A stretch of 48,294 nucleotides of DNA, taken from NCBI GenBank assembly GCA_902362965.1, contig CABIYQ010000014.1:1-48294 (forward strand). The letters run 5' to 3'. Source of the stretch: Oscillospiraceae bacterium. GTDB lineage: Bacteria > Bacillota > Clostridia > Oscillospirales > Ruminococcaceae. This document shows positions 8,154-17,675 of the stretch, one piece after another (position 1 is the stretch's first letter; each line of letters opens with the position of its first letter). The notes under the pieces were generated by a model. The model did no database searches. It was not told the DNA's origin and saw only the letters and a list, made by a program, of their open reading frames with translations. Position numbers and translations under genes: made by a program.

Positions 8154-9649
8154 TACGCCAGACCGAAATCCTTAAGAACGTAGTTGTTCATATCAGACTT
8201 TTCAATAGAACCCGTAAATCTTCTTTCCTTATTTTTTAAATCAGCAAGAGCAGACGGAACAGTAATATCAGAAAGCTCTGCAAGCCTTGCGACCATATCA
8301 TACTCGTCAAGATCTGACTTTTTGCCTTCAATTGCTTCAAGAACGCTTGCACTGAACTTATATGGACTAGCTGTTGAGGCAATTAGAGTTTTTGTTTCAT
8401 CTCCCGTAGCCTTTTTATAGTCCTCATAAACCTTTACAGCAACTGCTGTATGAGTATCGCATGTATATGAATACTTTTTGTAGATCTCGCTGATAGTGGC
8501 CTTTGTCTGTTCGTCATCACAGTAACCGCCGAAGAATTCTTCTTTAAGTACTTTCTTAACATCGTCAGTCACTTCATATCTTCCTGTTTCTGCCAGACTG
8601 CCAAACCATTCTCTGATCTGAGCGTCATTCTGATCTGTAATCATATAAAGCAGTCTTTCAAGATTGCTTGAAATAAGAATATCCATTGACGGCGAGCATG
8701 TTGCATAGAAATCTCTGTTTCTGTCATAAACACCTGTTTCAATAAAGTCTGTAAGAACCTTGTTAACGTTTGAAGCACAAATAAGCTTGTTTATTGGAAG
8801 TCCCATCTTCTTAGCATAGTAAGCCGCCAGAATATTTCCGAAGTTACCTGTAGGAACAACAACGTTAATTTTATCACCCAGTGCAATTTCTCCGCTTTCA
8901 GCAAGGGACGCATAAGAAGAAATATAGTAAACGATCTGCGGAACAAGACGTCCCCAGTTAATGGAATTTGCGCTTGAGAACATAAGTCCTGCGGCATTCA
9001 TCTTTTCCTTGATTTCCTTGTCTGTGAAGATCGCCTTTACACCGTTCTGACAATCGTCAAAATTACCCTTTACTGCGCATACGCCTACGTTTGAACCTGA
9101 CTGTGTTGTCATTTGTCTTTTCTGCATAGGACTTACGCCGTCCTCAGGGTAGAAAACGAGAATCTGAGTTCCTTCAACGTCCTTAAAGCCTTCAAGAGCC
9201 GCCTTACCGGTATCACCTGAAGTTGCAACAAGAATAATAATTTTCTTGTCCAGATTAATTTTCTTTGCTGAAGTTGTAAGGAAATAAGGCAGAATCTGAA
9301 GAGCCATATCTTTAAACGCACATGTAGGACCATGCCACAGTTCAAGCATATATGTTCCGTCAAAAAGTTCTGCTATTTCAGCAATATTTTCAGTTTCAAA
9401 ATTCTTTGTACTGTAAGCGTTATCCGTACAGTACTGAATTTCTGCATCTGTAAAATCTGTAAGGTACTTCTTAAAAATATAAGCTGCTCCGCATGAATAA
9501 TTAAGACCTGACAGATACTTGATCTCGTCCATAGTCAGTTCAGGAATAGATTCCGGAACAAAAAGTCCGCCGTCCTCTGAAATGCCCTGTGTGATAGCAA
9601 CTGCACTTTCAACTTTAATATCACTGTTTCGTGTACTCTTATAATACAT
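8153..9649 (-). CDS. thrC: Threonine synthase
   Basis: PLP enzyme converting O-phospho-L-homoserine to threonine. The PLP lysine is Lys113 in HGPTCAFKDMALQ; the phosphate-binding ATSGDTGKAALEGF and the VPTGNFGNILAAYYAKKMGLP loop are intact. At 498 aa it is the long thrC type with an N-terminal extension (YKSTRNS start). The ATG at 9649 has AAAGGGTGG 6 nt upstream; an earlier possible start eight codons upstream lacks one. It follows yraN by about 20 bp and overlaps the phosphoesterase gene by one base. Confidence 0.96.
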   Translation of the reverse strand: MYYKSTRNSDIKVESAVAITQGISEDGGLFVPESIPELTMDEIKYLSGLNYSCGAAYIFKKYLTDFTDAEIQYCTDNAYSTKNFETENIAEIAELFDGTYMLELWHGPTCAFKDMALQILPYFLTTSAKKINLDKKIIILVATSGDTGKAALEGFKDVEGTQILVFYPEDGVSPMQKRQMTTQSGSNVGVCAVKGNFDDCQNGVKAIFTDKEIKEKMNAAGLMFSSANSINWGRLVPQIVYYISSYASLAESGEIALGDKINVVVPTGNFGNILAAYYAKKMGLPINKLICASNVNKVLTDFIETGVYDRNRDFYATCSPSMDILISSNLERLLYMITDQNDAQIREWFGSLAETGRYEVTDDVKKVLKEEFFGGYCDDEQTKATISEIYKKYSYTCDTHTAVAVKVYEDYKKATGDETKTLIASTASPYKFSASVLEAIEGKKSDLDEYDMVARLAELSDITVPSALADLKNKERRFTGSIEKSDMNNYVLKDFGLA

Positions 9650-9669
9650 AAATACCACCCTTTTTAGTA

Positions 9670-10029
9670 TCAAACGCCGGAACCGTCATAGGCGTTTTTC
9701 ATATATTCAAGACTGACCCCTTCGTCCTCAGCTGTAACAAAAACCACATCAAACCTAGGCTGAAGTTCGCAGTCTGTTTCCCTTAAATATTTTTCTGCGG
9801 ATTTTATTATCCGTCTTTGTTTTTTTATGCCAACGCTTCTGCTAATTTCAACTGCTTCCAATTTCCTGAATTTTATTTCAATAAAGCATATGTATTCCCC
9901 ATCAATGGCAATTATATCAGTTTCTCCGCCTTTAACGGTATAATTTCGAGCAAGAATTTTCATTCCCTCATTTTCAATATATCTGCATATCTGAAGCTCG
10001 ACATCACGTCCATAGTTATTTTTTTGCAT
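9670..10029 (-). CDS. yraN: YraN/UPF0102 family endonuclease-like protein
   Basis: Small protein with the Holliday-junction-resolvase-like nuclease fold. The family signature [23 protein letters not shown] shows the E...D...ExK metal site (around residues 38-56). At 119 aa it matches the usual length. It overlaps the 3' end of rnhB by 14 bp, the conserved rnhB-yraN order in Firmicutes. The biochemical role is not established for the family. Confidence 0.9.
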   Translation of the reverse strand: MQKNNYGRDVELQICRYIENEGMKILARNYTVKGGETDIIAIDGEYICFIEIKFRKLEAVEISRSVGIKKQRRIIKSAEKYLRETDCELQPRFDVVFVTAEDEGVSLEYMKNAYDGSGV

Positions 10030-10621
10030 AAATCTTTTTCAAAAACGAAGGCCTGTGTATAGGACAAGGACCAAGCTCAAGTATTTTTTCTCTGTGAAGT
10101 TTTGTACCGTATCCCTTATGCTTTTCAAATCCGTATTCCGGATACTTTTTCGCCATTTCAAGCATATACCTGTCCCTTGTAACCTTAGCAAGTATTGAAG
10201 CCGCCGCTATGGACGCCGAATTACCATCGCCTTTTACCACAGCTCTTGCCTCACATGGTACATCGGGAGTTTTATTACCGTCTGCCAATACAAGCGCCGG
10301 TTTTGTTTCCAGACCTAAAACCGCCCTCTTCATTGCGAGCATTGCGGCATTCAGAATATTTATTTCCTCTATTTCTGCAATAGTCGCTCTTGCAATACAG
10401 TAATCTTCTGCCTTTTCAATAATCTCATCATAAAGCTTTTCACGCTTTTTTTCAGATAGCTTTTTACTATCATTGAGTCCTTCGATATAATTGTCAGGAT
10501 TTAAAATTACCGCCGCCGCATAAACATCACCGGCAAGAGGACCTCTGCCTGCTTCATCAACTCCGCAGAAAACTCCGATGCTGTTTCTGACCGCCTCATC
10601 ATATTCCCACAAAGCGTCCAT
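10016..10621 (-). CDS. rnhB: Ribonuclease HII
   Basis: Removes RNA from RNA-DNA hybrids and single ribonucleotides in DNA. The active-site motif [15 protein letters not shown] places Asp22 and Glu23; further conserved blocks are [20 protein letters not shown] and [15 protein letters not shown]. The end [27 protein letters not shown] is typical. At 201 aa it is full length. It starts 1 bp after rbgA and overlaps yraN, so the three are one transcript. Confidence 0.96.
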   Translation of the reverse strand: MDALWEYDEAVRNSIGVFCGVDEAGRGPLAGDVYAAAVILNPDNYIEGLNDSKKLSEKKREKLYDEIIEKAEDYCIARATIAEIEEINILNAAMLAMKRAVLGLETKPALVLADGNKTPDVPCEARAVVKGDGNSASIAAASILAKVTRDRYMLEMAKKYPEYGFEKHKGYGTKLHREKILELGPCPIHRPSFLKKIYAKK

Positions 10622-10622
10622 T

Positions 10623-11489
10623 TTATTGCACCTCCGCCGGAAGTTCGAGAGTAAGTCTGCCTAGCTTGCCGCTTCTGAATTCGTCCAAAACAGTAATTGC
10701 TGCTCTTTCAGTATTAACTTCTCCGCCGGAAACCAGCATACCCCTTTTTCTTCCCACATTTTCCAGCAGTTCAAAGCCTGTACCCTGAGTATCAATTTTA
10801 TATCGCTCTTCAAGAGCCTGCGGATATAGTGACGAAAGATTTTCAAGAAGAAGAGAAGCAAGGGCTTCAATATCAAGAATATCGTCCTTTACAGCGCCTG
10901 TAAAAGCAAGTTTTCTTGCTACTTCCTGATCTTCAAATTTAGGCCATAAAACGCCGGGCATATCAAGCATTTCAACATTATCCCCAAGCTTTACCCATTG
11001 TTTCGTACGGGTAACTCCGGGACGGTCCTCAACCTTAGCCTTTTTTGCCTTCGCCATTCTGTTTATAAAAGAGGATTTTCCCACATTAGGTATGCCTACA
11101 ATCATAAGTCTCAGAGGAGCGCCTTCAATACCCTTTGCACGGCGTTTATCCATCAGTTCTTTTAAAAGCTGATTCCTGACTGCCGGAAGAAAACCCTTTA
11201 TTCCGTCTCCGTTTTTACAATTACACTTTATAACCGTAAAACCTTTTGATTTATAATGATTTATCCATTTTGCCGTAGCGTTGTCGTCCGCCATATCAGC
11301 TTTATTTAAAATAAACATTCTCGGCTTGTCCTTAACAAGTCTGTCCATCTCCGGATTCCTGCTTGATTCAGGTACTCTGGCGTCAAGAATTTCCACAATG
11401 CCGTCAACAAGAGAAAGATTTGACTGGATCATTCGTCTTGTTTTTGTCATATGTCCGGGAAACCACTGAATATTCCCCATTTCTGCCAT
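10623..11489 (-). CDS. rbgA: Ribosome biogenesis GTPase RbgA (YlqF)
   Basis: Circularly permuted GTPase needed for late 50S maturation. The order is G4 (LNKADM, about residue 60) before G1 ([10 protein letters not shown], about 130) and G3 (DMPGVLWP), diagnostic of the YlqF/YawG group. The N-terminal [13 protein letters not shown] is the family start and the C-terminal helical ANTAR-like region is present. Length 288 aa is normal. It lies 20 bp downstream of the longer signal peptidase gene, in the conserved rplS-lepB-rbgA-rnhB order. Confidence 0.95.
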   Translation of the reverse strand: MAEMGNIQWFPGHMTKTRRMIQSNLSLVDGIVEILDARVPESSRNPEMDRLVKDKPRMFILNKADMADDNATAKWINHYKSKGFTVIKCNCKNGDGIKGFLPAVRNQLLKELMDKRRAKGIEGAPLRLMIVGIPNVGKSSFINRMAKAKKAKVEDRPGVTRTKQWVKLGDNVEMLDMPGVLWPKFEDQEVARKLAFTGAVKDDILDIEALASLLLENLSSLYPQALEERYKIDTQGTGFELLENVGRKRGMLVSGGEVNTERAAITVLDEFRSGKLGRLTLELPAEVQ

Positions 11490-11509
11490 AAATCAGTTCC
11501 CCTTTCCCT

Positions 11510-12490
11510 TTATTTTACAGTACCAAAGTCTGAAAACGGATACATTCGCAAAATAACTTTTCCGATAATATCTTCCTCAGATACAAGTCCCACATCTGAA
11601 TGGCGGCTGTCTTTGGAAATATTTCTGTTATCTCCCATAACAAACACATATCCATCCGGAACAGTAAGCGGATATTCAAAGGCAAATTCATCTCTTGTTG
11701 TAGGTTCGCTTATATAATTTTCTTCCAGGACTTTTCCGTTAACATAAACGATACCCTTTTCAAAATCAATATCTATGGTATCTCCGCCTTTGGCAATTAT
11801 CCTTTTTACTATTTTACAGCCCAGTCCGTCCTTTTCAATAACACGATCATCTTCGCCGATAAGATTGGCTTTTTTATCATCTATAACAACAATGTCTCCC
11901 GTATCAGCACTATAACCTGCACTCATTACTAGAAGAGTATCACCGTTCTTCAGAGTAGGTTCCATTGAGCCTCCGGAAACCGACGCTATTCCCATAATAT
12001 AAGTGAACAAAAGAATAATTATAAACGAAACTGTAATGACCCATTCTGCCACATCGAGTATATCATACAGAACAGATGATCCGGATTTTTTACGTTTTTT
12101 CACTGCCGGAGTTATTTCTTCAGTTTCAGAAAAATCCGGTTGGGAAATATTTATCGCAGCTTCTTCAGCTCGCAGCTTTTCAGCTTTTTGCTTTTCAAGC
12201 TTTTGCCGACGGATTTTTTCAATTTTTTCCGCAGTTATACGGCTTGATTCAATGATTTTATCATCATCTGGAATAACTGCAGTTATTGCCGGTGCTGATA
12301 CTTTCTGCTCCGGCATACATTCAAGGTTATCCGAAGAGGACTTTACATCGTTTTTTTCAGCATCTTCCTGTCTGTTTACAGTCCGTACAAAAGCCCGAGC
12401 TTTAGGCTTATAAGCACCGCTCCTAGCCTCCGCAAGTATACTGTCAATAAGCGCCTCACGTTTCTCCTTCGTCATTTTATTATTTTCCAA
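11510..12490 (-). CDS. lepB: Signal peptidase I with long cytoplasmic N-terminal extension
   Basis: Membrane serine protease that removes signal peptides from secreted proteins. The Ser/Lys dyad is Ser175 (SGGSMEPTL) and Lys229 (KIVKRIIAKGGDTIDI); the closing box is VMGDNRNISKDSRHSD. One membrane segment lies at about 147-168. Unlike the neighbouring paralogue it has a charged 140-residue N-terminal region with a KLEKQKAEKLRAEE coiled-coil-like stretch. The TTG start has AGGAG 8 nt upstream. It lies 22 bp after the shorter signal peptidase gene. Confidence 0.92.
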   Translation of the reverse strand: MENNKMTKEKREALIDSILAEARSGAYKPKARAFVRTVNRQEDAEKNDVKSSSDNLECMPEQKVSAPAITAVIPDDDKIIESSRITAEKIEKIRRQKLEKQKAEKLRAEEAAINISQPDFSETEEITPAVKKRKKSGSSVLYDILDVAEWVITVSFIIILLFTYIMGIASVSGGSMEPTLKNGDTLLVMSAGYSADTGDIVVIDDKKANLIGEDDRVIEKDGLGCKIVKRIIAKGGDTIDIDFEKGIVYVNGKVLEENYISEPTTRDEFAFEYPLTVPDGYVFVMGDNRNISKDSRHSDVGLVSEEDIIGKVILRMYPFSDFGTVK

Positions 12491-12512
12491 ATCTTGTACT
12501 CCTTAATTGCCG

Positions 12513-13139
12513 TCAGTCAAGTACAGAAAAATTTTCAAAAGGATAGAACCGCAGTAAAGCCTTTCCAAGAACATCTTCTTCCTTGACAAATCCAACATGA
12601 GCGTCACGACTGTCAGTAGAATTGTTTCTATTGTCACCCATAACAAAAATATAACCTTCCGGAACTGTTAAAGGATATGTAAACGCTCCCGGATCAAGTC
12701 TTGTAGGTTCGCTTATATAATTTTCCCTGAGCACTTCTCCGTCAACGCTAACCTCTCCGCTTTCAAAATTAATATCAATGGTCTGTCCGCCCACGGCTAT
12801 AACTCTTTTAATAAGACGCTTGTCTAAACTCCCGCCTTCAACAATATTTGTCGTTCCCGCTTCATAAACATAGGAATGTTCATTTTCTATAATAACAATA
12901 TCTCCGGCTTTAGGAGTATACAGAAAAGTACTCATAATAAGCTTATCCTTATCATTAAGAGTAGGAACCATTGATCTTCCGTCAACTGTTACAGGTCTTG
13001 CAACAAAGGTAAATAATAAAAGCACTACAAAAACAGAAGTAATAACCGACTCACAGATCTCCATAAAATCACTGAATGTACTTCCTTTTTTTTCCTCTGC
13101 GTTTCCCTCTGTATTTTCAATAATCTGCTGCTCTTCCAT
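12513..13139 (-). CDS. lepB: Signal peptidase I
   Basis: Compact type I signal peptidase of 208 aa. It has one N-terminal membrane helix (about 31-50), Ser56 in VDGRSMVPTL, Lys111 in RLIKRVIAVGGQTIDI, and the VMGDNRNNSTDSRDAHVG box. It is closely similar to the next gene over its catalytic part, pointing to tandem duplication. It lies about 150 bp downstream of rplS behind a cluster of hairpins, as in other Firmicutes where lepB follows rplS. Confidence 0.94.
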   Translation of the reverse strand: MEEQQIIENTEGNAEEKKGSTFSDFMEICESVITSVFVVLLLFTFVARPVTVDGRSMVPTLNDKDKLIMSTFLYTPKAGDIVIIENEHSYVYEAGTTNIVEGGSLDKRLIKRVIAVGGQTIDINFESGEVSVDGEVLRENYISEPTRLDPGAFTYPLTVPEGYIFVMGDNRNNSTDSRDAHVGFVKEEDVLGKALLRFYPFENFSVLD

Positions 13140-13213
13140 TATCTTGTCCTCGATTTCATAAATTAATGGTAATAAAATTTATTAAATGCACTCGCACTCA
13201 ATATTGCCTAATA

Positions 13214-13277
13214 GCAAAAAAGGGACTTTAACGTCCCTCAAGAAGGCACAATGCCTTCCGGCAGGATTATCTGCCGG
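13214..13277 (-). terminator. Three tandem hairpins after rplS, the last a terminator
   Basis: Reading the minus strand: CCGGCAG/CTGCCGG (13258-13277), AAGGCA/TGCCTT (13243-13257), then AGGGAC/GTCCCT (13221-13238) followed by TTTTTTGC. The last is an intrinsic terminator or attenuator between rplS and the signal peptidase genes. Confidence 0.75.
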
Positions 13278-13290
13278 AGACCGCCTTATC

Positions 13291-13635
13291 TTACTTAATA
13301 AGTTCTTTGACCTTAGCCGCCTTGCCAACTCTGTCACGAAGATAATAAAGCTTAGCTCTGCGAACCTTACCGTGTCTTACAACTTCAACCTTGTCAACAA
13401 CAGGTGAATGCAGCGGAAATACTCTTTCGATTCCGCAACCGTGAGCAACACGTCTTACAGTAAATGTTTCGCTTATACCGCCGTGCTTCTTTGCGATAAC
13501 AGTACCCTCAAAAACCTGAATACGGCTTTTATCGCCTTCCTTGATCTTTACATGTACCCTAACAGTATCGCCGATTTCAAACTTAGGCGCTTCAGTTTTC
13601 ATGCTTGAATTACTGATCATTTCAAGTGCGTTCAT
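13291..13635 (-). CDS. rplS: 50S ribosomal protein L19
   Basis: Ribosomal protein at the 30S-50S interface. The core [54 protein letters not shown] and [20 protein letters not shown] is complete. The ATG at 13635 follows GGAGG by 9 nt and gives the standard 114 aa; a longer open frame upstream lies in the leader and is rejected. It has its own promoter (13780-13808) and a roughly 135-nt leader, which suggests autogenous control as for other L19 genes. Confidence 0.97.
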   Translation of the reverse strand: MNALEMISNSSMKTEAPKFEIGDTVRVHVKIKEGDKSRIQVFEGTVIAKKHGGISETFTVRRVAHGCGIERVFPLHSPVVDKVEVVRHGKVRRAKLYYLRDRVGKAAKVKELIK

Positions 13636-13639
13636 TGTT

Positions 13640-13775
13640 TTTTCCTCCTGATTTCCGGCATTCTTACCGCACTCTATGAGACTGTACCAATCTCTGCGGC
13701 AGCGGACTGCCCTGTTTAATGTCATTTAATGGCATAAACTCTCGCACAGCATATTGCCTGCGGATTTAAATGCTT
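13640..13775 (-). promoter_or_regulatory. rplS 5' leader, possible L19-binding leader RNA
   Basis: The transcript leader contains local pairings such as GGCAG-tccg-CTGCC. Firmicutes L19 genes often carry an autoregulatory leader; I cannot confirm the consensus fold by eye. Confidence 0.35.
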
Positions 13776-13779
13776 TAAT

Positions 13780-13808
13780 ATCATACCATAAAATAAAAAA
13801 AATTGCAA
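13780..13808 (-). promoter_or_regulatory. Promoter of rplS
   Basis: Minus-strand TTGCAA and TATGAT with a 17-nt spacer, just downstream of the DUF2344 stop codon. Confidence 0.75.
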
Positions 13809-13814
13809 TACCTT

Positions 13815-14468
13815 TTACAAAAAATCTTCATTTTTTTCAGAAATTACCGCTATTCTCTCAACTGATTCAATTTCCACGTCCGTACAGCAAAACGGTACAA
13901 ACAAATCGGTAACCAGAGACGGATTAATATTTTTTTCCGTTCCTGCCGGAAGTCTCAGGACAAGTACGAATCTACCGTCCTGAAATTCTTCGGATATAAT
14001 TTTTATATCCGGTTTTAAATCTATTAGCTTTTCACCTTTTCGCTTGGTTTTCTTGACAGTATTTATCTGCTCCTGTTCCATAAAGCGTCTGAATTCAGAC
14101 TGCAACTCACTTCCGATACCCTTGAATGTAATTTTGAAATCGGCATATTTTATAGCGGTATGCTTTGTTTCAGGAGTATAAATTTTTACAATTTTTATGC
14201 CTTCGGGCATAACCTTGTTAAGCTTTTCCTTTACTTCTTCAAAAGGTACTTCCTCCGTAAGATTAAAATCCATTATTTCAATAGAGCTTTCATACCCTAA
14301 GGAAAGAGGAAGTGCAAACATTATATAAATATGAGGATTAAAACCCTCGGTATACCACACCGGAAGTCCGGAGCGTTTGAAAGTTCTCTGCATACAGCGA
14401 TTTAAGTCAAGATGGGAAATATATTTGGCTCTTCCTCTTTTTTCAAATACTGCTCTTACTTTATTCAA
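13815..14468 (-). CDS. TIGR03936-like DUF2344 protein, radical SAM partner
   Basis: 217-aa protein starting VRAVFEKRGRAKYISHLDLNRCMQRTFKRSGLPV, the DUF2344 signature, with the matching GFNPHIYIMFALPLSLGYES. It overlaps the 3' end of the radical SAM gene by 8 bp, an arrangement conserved in Clostridia where the two are sometimes fused. The TTG start is supported by GGGAGG upstream. Its function is unknown; tRNA or rRNA modification has been suggested for such pairs from context only. Confidence 0.85.
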   Translation of the reverse strand: MNKVRAVFEKRGRAKYISHLDLNRCMQRTFKRSGLPVWYTEGFNPHIYIMFALPLSLGYESSIEIMDFNLTEEVPFEEVKEKLNKVMPEGIKIVKIYTPETKHTAIKYADFKITFKGIGSELQSEFRRFMEQEQINTVKKTKRKGEKLIDLKPDIKIISEEFQDGRFVLVLRLPAGTEKNINPSLVTDLFVPFCCTDVEIESVERIAVISEKNEDFL

Positions 14469-16371
14469 AACAAGCCCTCCCGATTTTACGGCTTACTCCG
14501 CATGCTGAACATTTATTTCTGCAATGCTCAGTAGTCTGAGCAGCTCTCGCCTTTTTATTTTCCCTGATCAGAAATTCCTTCGAAATATAGTAATCAAGAT
14601 GATCCCAAGGCATTACCTCGTCATATTCCCTTTTGCGGCTTGCATAAAATTCCATTGTCAATCCGCATTCGTCAAAAGCTTCGCTCCAGTTATCAAAATT
14701 AAAATGCTCTCCCCAGCTGTCAAACTTGCTGCCTTTCTGCCATGCTTTATAAATAACCTGTCCAAGACGTCTGTCGCCTCTTGCCAATACAGCCTCTAGA
14801 ATACTTGTAGACGGATCATGCCAGCTTGCCTTGATTTTTTTCGATGAAATACTGTCCATAAGAACCTGCTGTTTATGCATTATTTCTTCTCTTGTTGCCT
14901 GAGGTTCAAACTCAAACGGAGTAAAGGGCTTAGGCACAAACGTTGCAGTACTGATAGATACCTGAACGCCCTTTCCTTTTGGTCTGTTGGGAATTGAATA
15001 AAAAAGATCTACCACACGCTGTGCAAGTTCAATAATACCTTTAATATCCTCATCTGTTTCTGTAGGAAGACCCATCATAAAGTAAAGCTTTACGTTTGTA
15101 TATCCGCCCTCAAAGGCAGTACGGCAGGTTCTCATAACCTCGTCTTCTGTGACATTTTTATTTATAACATCTCTTAAACGCTGAGTGCCTGCTTCGGGAG
15201 CAAAGGTAAGTCCGCTTTTGCGTACCTTTTTAATTTCGTCCATAAGCTCTTTTGAAAAGTTATCCACTCTCAAAGACGGTAAAGATAAATTTACATGCTC
15301 CTTTTCCGTATACGGTATCAGTCCGCCTATTATATCTGCAATTTCAGAGTGATCGGAAGTACTAAGCGATGCCAGTGACAACTCCTCATACCCGGTATTT
15401 TCACATAATGCTTTTGCCTGTCCGCACACTGTTTCCGCTGATTTTTCTCTGAACGGACGATATAAAAATCCTGCCTGACAGAATCTGCACCCTCTTATAC
15501 AGCCTCTCAGTACCTCCACAGACGCACGGTTATGAACTATATCAGTAAACGGCACTACAAATTCGTCCGGATAGAAAACCTTGTCAAAATCGTCAATAAT
15601 ACGCTTTTTAACTGTTGGTGAAACACCTTCCAGCGGAGCAATCTGACAGACCGTACCGTTCTCGTTATAACTAACATCGTAAAGCGACGGAACGTAAATC
15701 CCATGAATATCTGCGGCTTTTCTTAAAAATTCCTTTTTGGCAGCTCCCTGACTTTTCATTTCCTTATACAAGTCCATAAGTTCAAGGTTTACTTCTTCTC
15801 CCTCGCCGAGAATAAACAGATCAAAAAAATCTGCCAGCGGCTCGGGATTGCATACGCAAGGCCCTCCGGCAACAACAATATTAAAAAGCTCGTCGCTTCT
15901 GTCCTTTGCAAAAACAGGAAGTCCTGCCAAATCCAGCATATTTAGAACATTTGTGTATGAAAGCTCGTACTGCATAGTAAATCCTATAAAATCAAAATCC
16001 TTTACCGGATCAAGACTTTCCAGTGCATAAAGAGGAATGTTTTCTCTGCGCATAATTTCTTCAAAATCAATTCCGGGAGCAAATACTCTTTCGCACCAGT
16101 AATCCTCTCTCTGATTGGTAAGGGAATAAAGTATTTTCATTCCAAGATGCGACATGCCTATGTCATAGGAATCAGGAAAGCAAAAGGCAAAGCGTACGCT
16201 GACTTTTTCTTTATCCTTTATAACGCTTCCCGATTCACCGCCTATATATCTTGCCGGTTTCTCCACACTCATCAAAATTTTGTGACTTAATGCCAATTCT
16301 CTTTCTTTTATATCTGGATTATCGTGCAAATCGCATGATAATCCAGGCGTTTTTATGTCTTGTAAATCCAC
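14461..16371 (-). CDS. TIGR03960-like B12-binding/radical SAM protein
   Basis: 636-aa protein with an N-terminal cobalamin-binding-like Rossmann region (FCFPDSYDIGMSHLGMKIL) and a central radical SAM domain whose Cys291, Cys295 and Cys298 (GCIRGCRFCQ) should bind the 4Fe-4S cluster. The C-terminus carries four more cysteines (CRNKCSACG...C). It probably performs a radical-based modification with the DUF2344 partner; the substrate is unknown. The GTG start has GAGAGGAGA 5-6 nt upstream. It is the last backbone gene before the array-like region. Confidence 0.88.
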   Translation of the reverse strand: MDLQDIKTPGLSCDLHDNPDIKERELALSHKILMSVEKPARYIGGESGSVIKDKEKVSVRFAFCFPDSYDIGMSHLGMKILYSLTNQREDYWCERVFAPGIDFEEIMRRENIPLYALESLDPVKDFDFIGFTMQYELSYTNVLNMLDLAGLPVFAKDRSDELFNIVVAGGPCVCNPEPLADFFDLFILGEGEEVNLELMDLYKEMKSQGAAKKEFLRKAADIHGIYVPSLYDVSYNENGTVCQIAPLEGVSPTVKKRIIDDFDKVFYPDEFVVPFTDIVHNRASVEVLRGCIRGCRFCQAGFLYRPFREKSAETVCGQAKALCENTGYEELSLASLSTSDHSEIADIIGGLIPYTEKEHVNLSLPSLRVDNFSKELMDEIKKVRKSGLTFAPEAGTQRLRDVINKNVTEDEVMRTCRTAFEGGYTNVKLYFMMGLPTETDEDIKGIIELAQRVVDLFYSIPNRPKGKGVQVSISTATFVPKPFTPFEFEPQATREEIMHKQQVLMDSISSKKIKASWHDPSTSILEAVLARGDRRLGQVIYKAWQKGSKFDSWGEHFNFDNWSEAFDECGLTMEFYASRKREYDEVMPWDHLDYYISKEFLIRENKKARAAQTTEHCRNKCSACGVSRKIGRACFE

Positions 16372-16550
16372 GTTATTCTCCTCTCAGACATATGATTCTC
16401 TCTTTATTTTTCTAATGGGAAAAGCTCTGTTTTTTTCTTTACACAACTAATGGCCACAATTTTTTCCGACCACTAAAACTCGCTTAATACATACTCGAAT
16501 CTTAGAAAATTTACATTAATCTTTTTATTATTGCATTCATAACCCAGAAA

Positions 16551-17180
16551 TTAACACTCGCTCAGAAATTTTTGCAATTCTTCTACAAACTGTCCTATAT
16601 GCAATCCATCCACAAAGGAATGATGTGCCTGCACAGAAATTGGAATCAAAACTTTTCCATCTTTTTCATAGTATTTTCCCCAATCAAAAAGAGGTGTTGC
16701 ATTATCCTTCTTTCCGGAGTTTGTATGTGATATATGAGTGTATGTAACCCAAGGCATAGGTGAACATTGGAAAACATCATTTCCTAATGGTCCTGTAAAG
16801 TATGCTTTCTGTTCATCTGCTGTTTTTAATGCCAATTCACAGTATTCCTTTAAATCATCTATCATTGGAACATTTACTACTTTGAATAAATTAGTTTCCT
16901 TATTCAAATAAGTAAAGGCAGTATCTATCCTATCATAAAGAACTACTTGTCCGTCTACAAAACGATAACGAAAGGCTTCTATTTTGTTTGCACATTTGCA
17001 TACCGCATATACCATAGCCAATGTAAACGATATTCCCTGTTCCTTGACCATACGCTTAAAATCTGTAATATCTGCTTCAAATGTTATACAAAAAGCAGGT
17101 TCAATACTGTTTCTAAAAACCATGCAGTGCATTGCCCTTTCCCATGTTTTTTCATCTATTATCTGATATGAATTAGACAT
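16551..17180 (-). CDS. CatA-like O-acetyltransferase (chloramphenicol acetyltransferase fold)
   Basis: 209 aa, near the 215-220 of type A chloramphenicol acetyltransferases. The catalytic HHxxxDG motif is AHHSFVDGLHIGQFVEELQ (His186/His187, Asp190), and TYTHISHTNSG sits where the family binds substrate. The fold and active site point to acetyl-CoA-dependent O-acetylation. Drug specificity cannot be told from sequence; many gut homologues have no proven resistance role. It is the last gene of the one-way array, and the spacer upstream holds a 9-bp perfect inverted repeat. Confidence 0.8.
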   Translation of the reverse strand: MSNSYQIIDEKTWERAMHCMVFRNSIEPAFCITFEADITDFKRMVKEQGISFTLAMVYAVCKCANKIEAFRYRFVDGQVVLYDRIDTAFTYLNKETNLFKVVNVPMIDDLKEYCELALKTADEQKAYFTGPLGNDVFQCSPMPWVTYTHISHTNSGKKDNATPLFDWGKYYEKDGKVLIPISVQAHHSFVDGLHIGQFVEELQKFLSEC

Positions 17181-17216
17181 ATTCTTATCCCTTCAAATTT
17201 CAATTTTTCACTCTCT

Positions 17217-17243
17217 GCAACTTCCCGACAAGCTGGAAGTTGC
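17217..17243 (-). repeat. Array spacer hairpin A
   Basis: GCAACTTCC and GGAAGTTGC, a perfect 9-bp inverted repeat with a 9-nt loop, lies between the cupin stop and the catA-like start. On the minus strand it reads TTCCAGCTTGTCGGGAA, sharing the TTCC...GGGAA core with the other spacers. Confidence 0.7.
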
Positions 17244-17258
17244 CACTACTATATCTAC

Positions 17259-17606
17259 TTACTCTGTGTATGTTCCACCCGTATTTTCTTGATTGAGAGT
17301 TCCCTCAACTTCAATCAACAGGCATTTAACCAATTCGTTACATATTGGACGATGCTTCATTCCTTTAGGAATTATTATAAAATCTCCCTCGCATAAATGT
17401 GTTAATCCGTCCTCAAACTCAATATCAAATTCGCCCTCAATACAGTAGAACAGTTCATCAGAATTTTCATGTATATGAAAATCTAAAGTTCTATGTTCCG
17501 CTTGCAACACATTTAACATATGGTTATTCAATGTACCCACCCTCTTATAGAGGAACAGGCGATCAATCGCATTTACATTCTCTTTCAAATTTACTTTTTG
17601 TATCAT
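17259..17606 (-). CDS. Single-domain cupin protein
   Basis: 115 aa with cupin motif 1 (HIHENSDELFYCIEGEFDIEF, two His and one Glu as metal ligands) and motif 2 (EGDFIIIPKGMKHRP). Such small cupins bind metals and may isomerise or oxidise small molecules; no substrate can be named. It sits alone between two array spacers. Confidence 0.82.
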   Translation of the reverse strand: MIQKVNLKENVNAIDRLFLYKRVGTLNNHMLNVLQAEHRTLDFHIHENSDELFYCIEGEFDIEFEDGLTHLCEGDFIIIPKGMKHRPICNELVKCLLIEVEGTLNQENTGGTYTE

Positions 17607-17641
17607 ATGTTTCTCCTCAAAATCTGATTTGCCGCTTTAAA

Positions 17642-17675
17642 ATTCCCAACAAACAAATTTATATTCAACTAGAAT
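17642..17675 (-). repeat. Array spacer hairpin B (imperfect)
   Basis: On the minus strand ATTCTAG pairs imperfectly with TTGGGAAT across a loop of about 20 nt, then TTTAAAGCGGCAAATC leads into the SD of the cupin gene. The tail closely matches spacer D. Confidence 0.5.
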
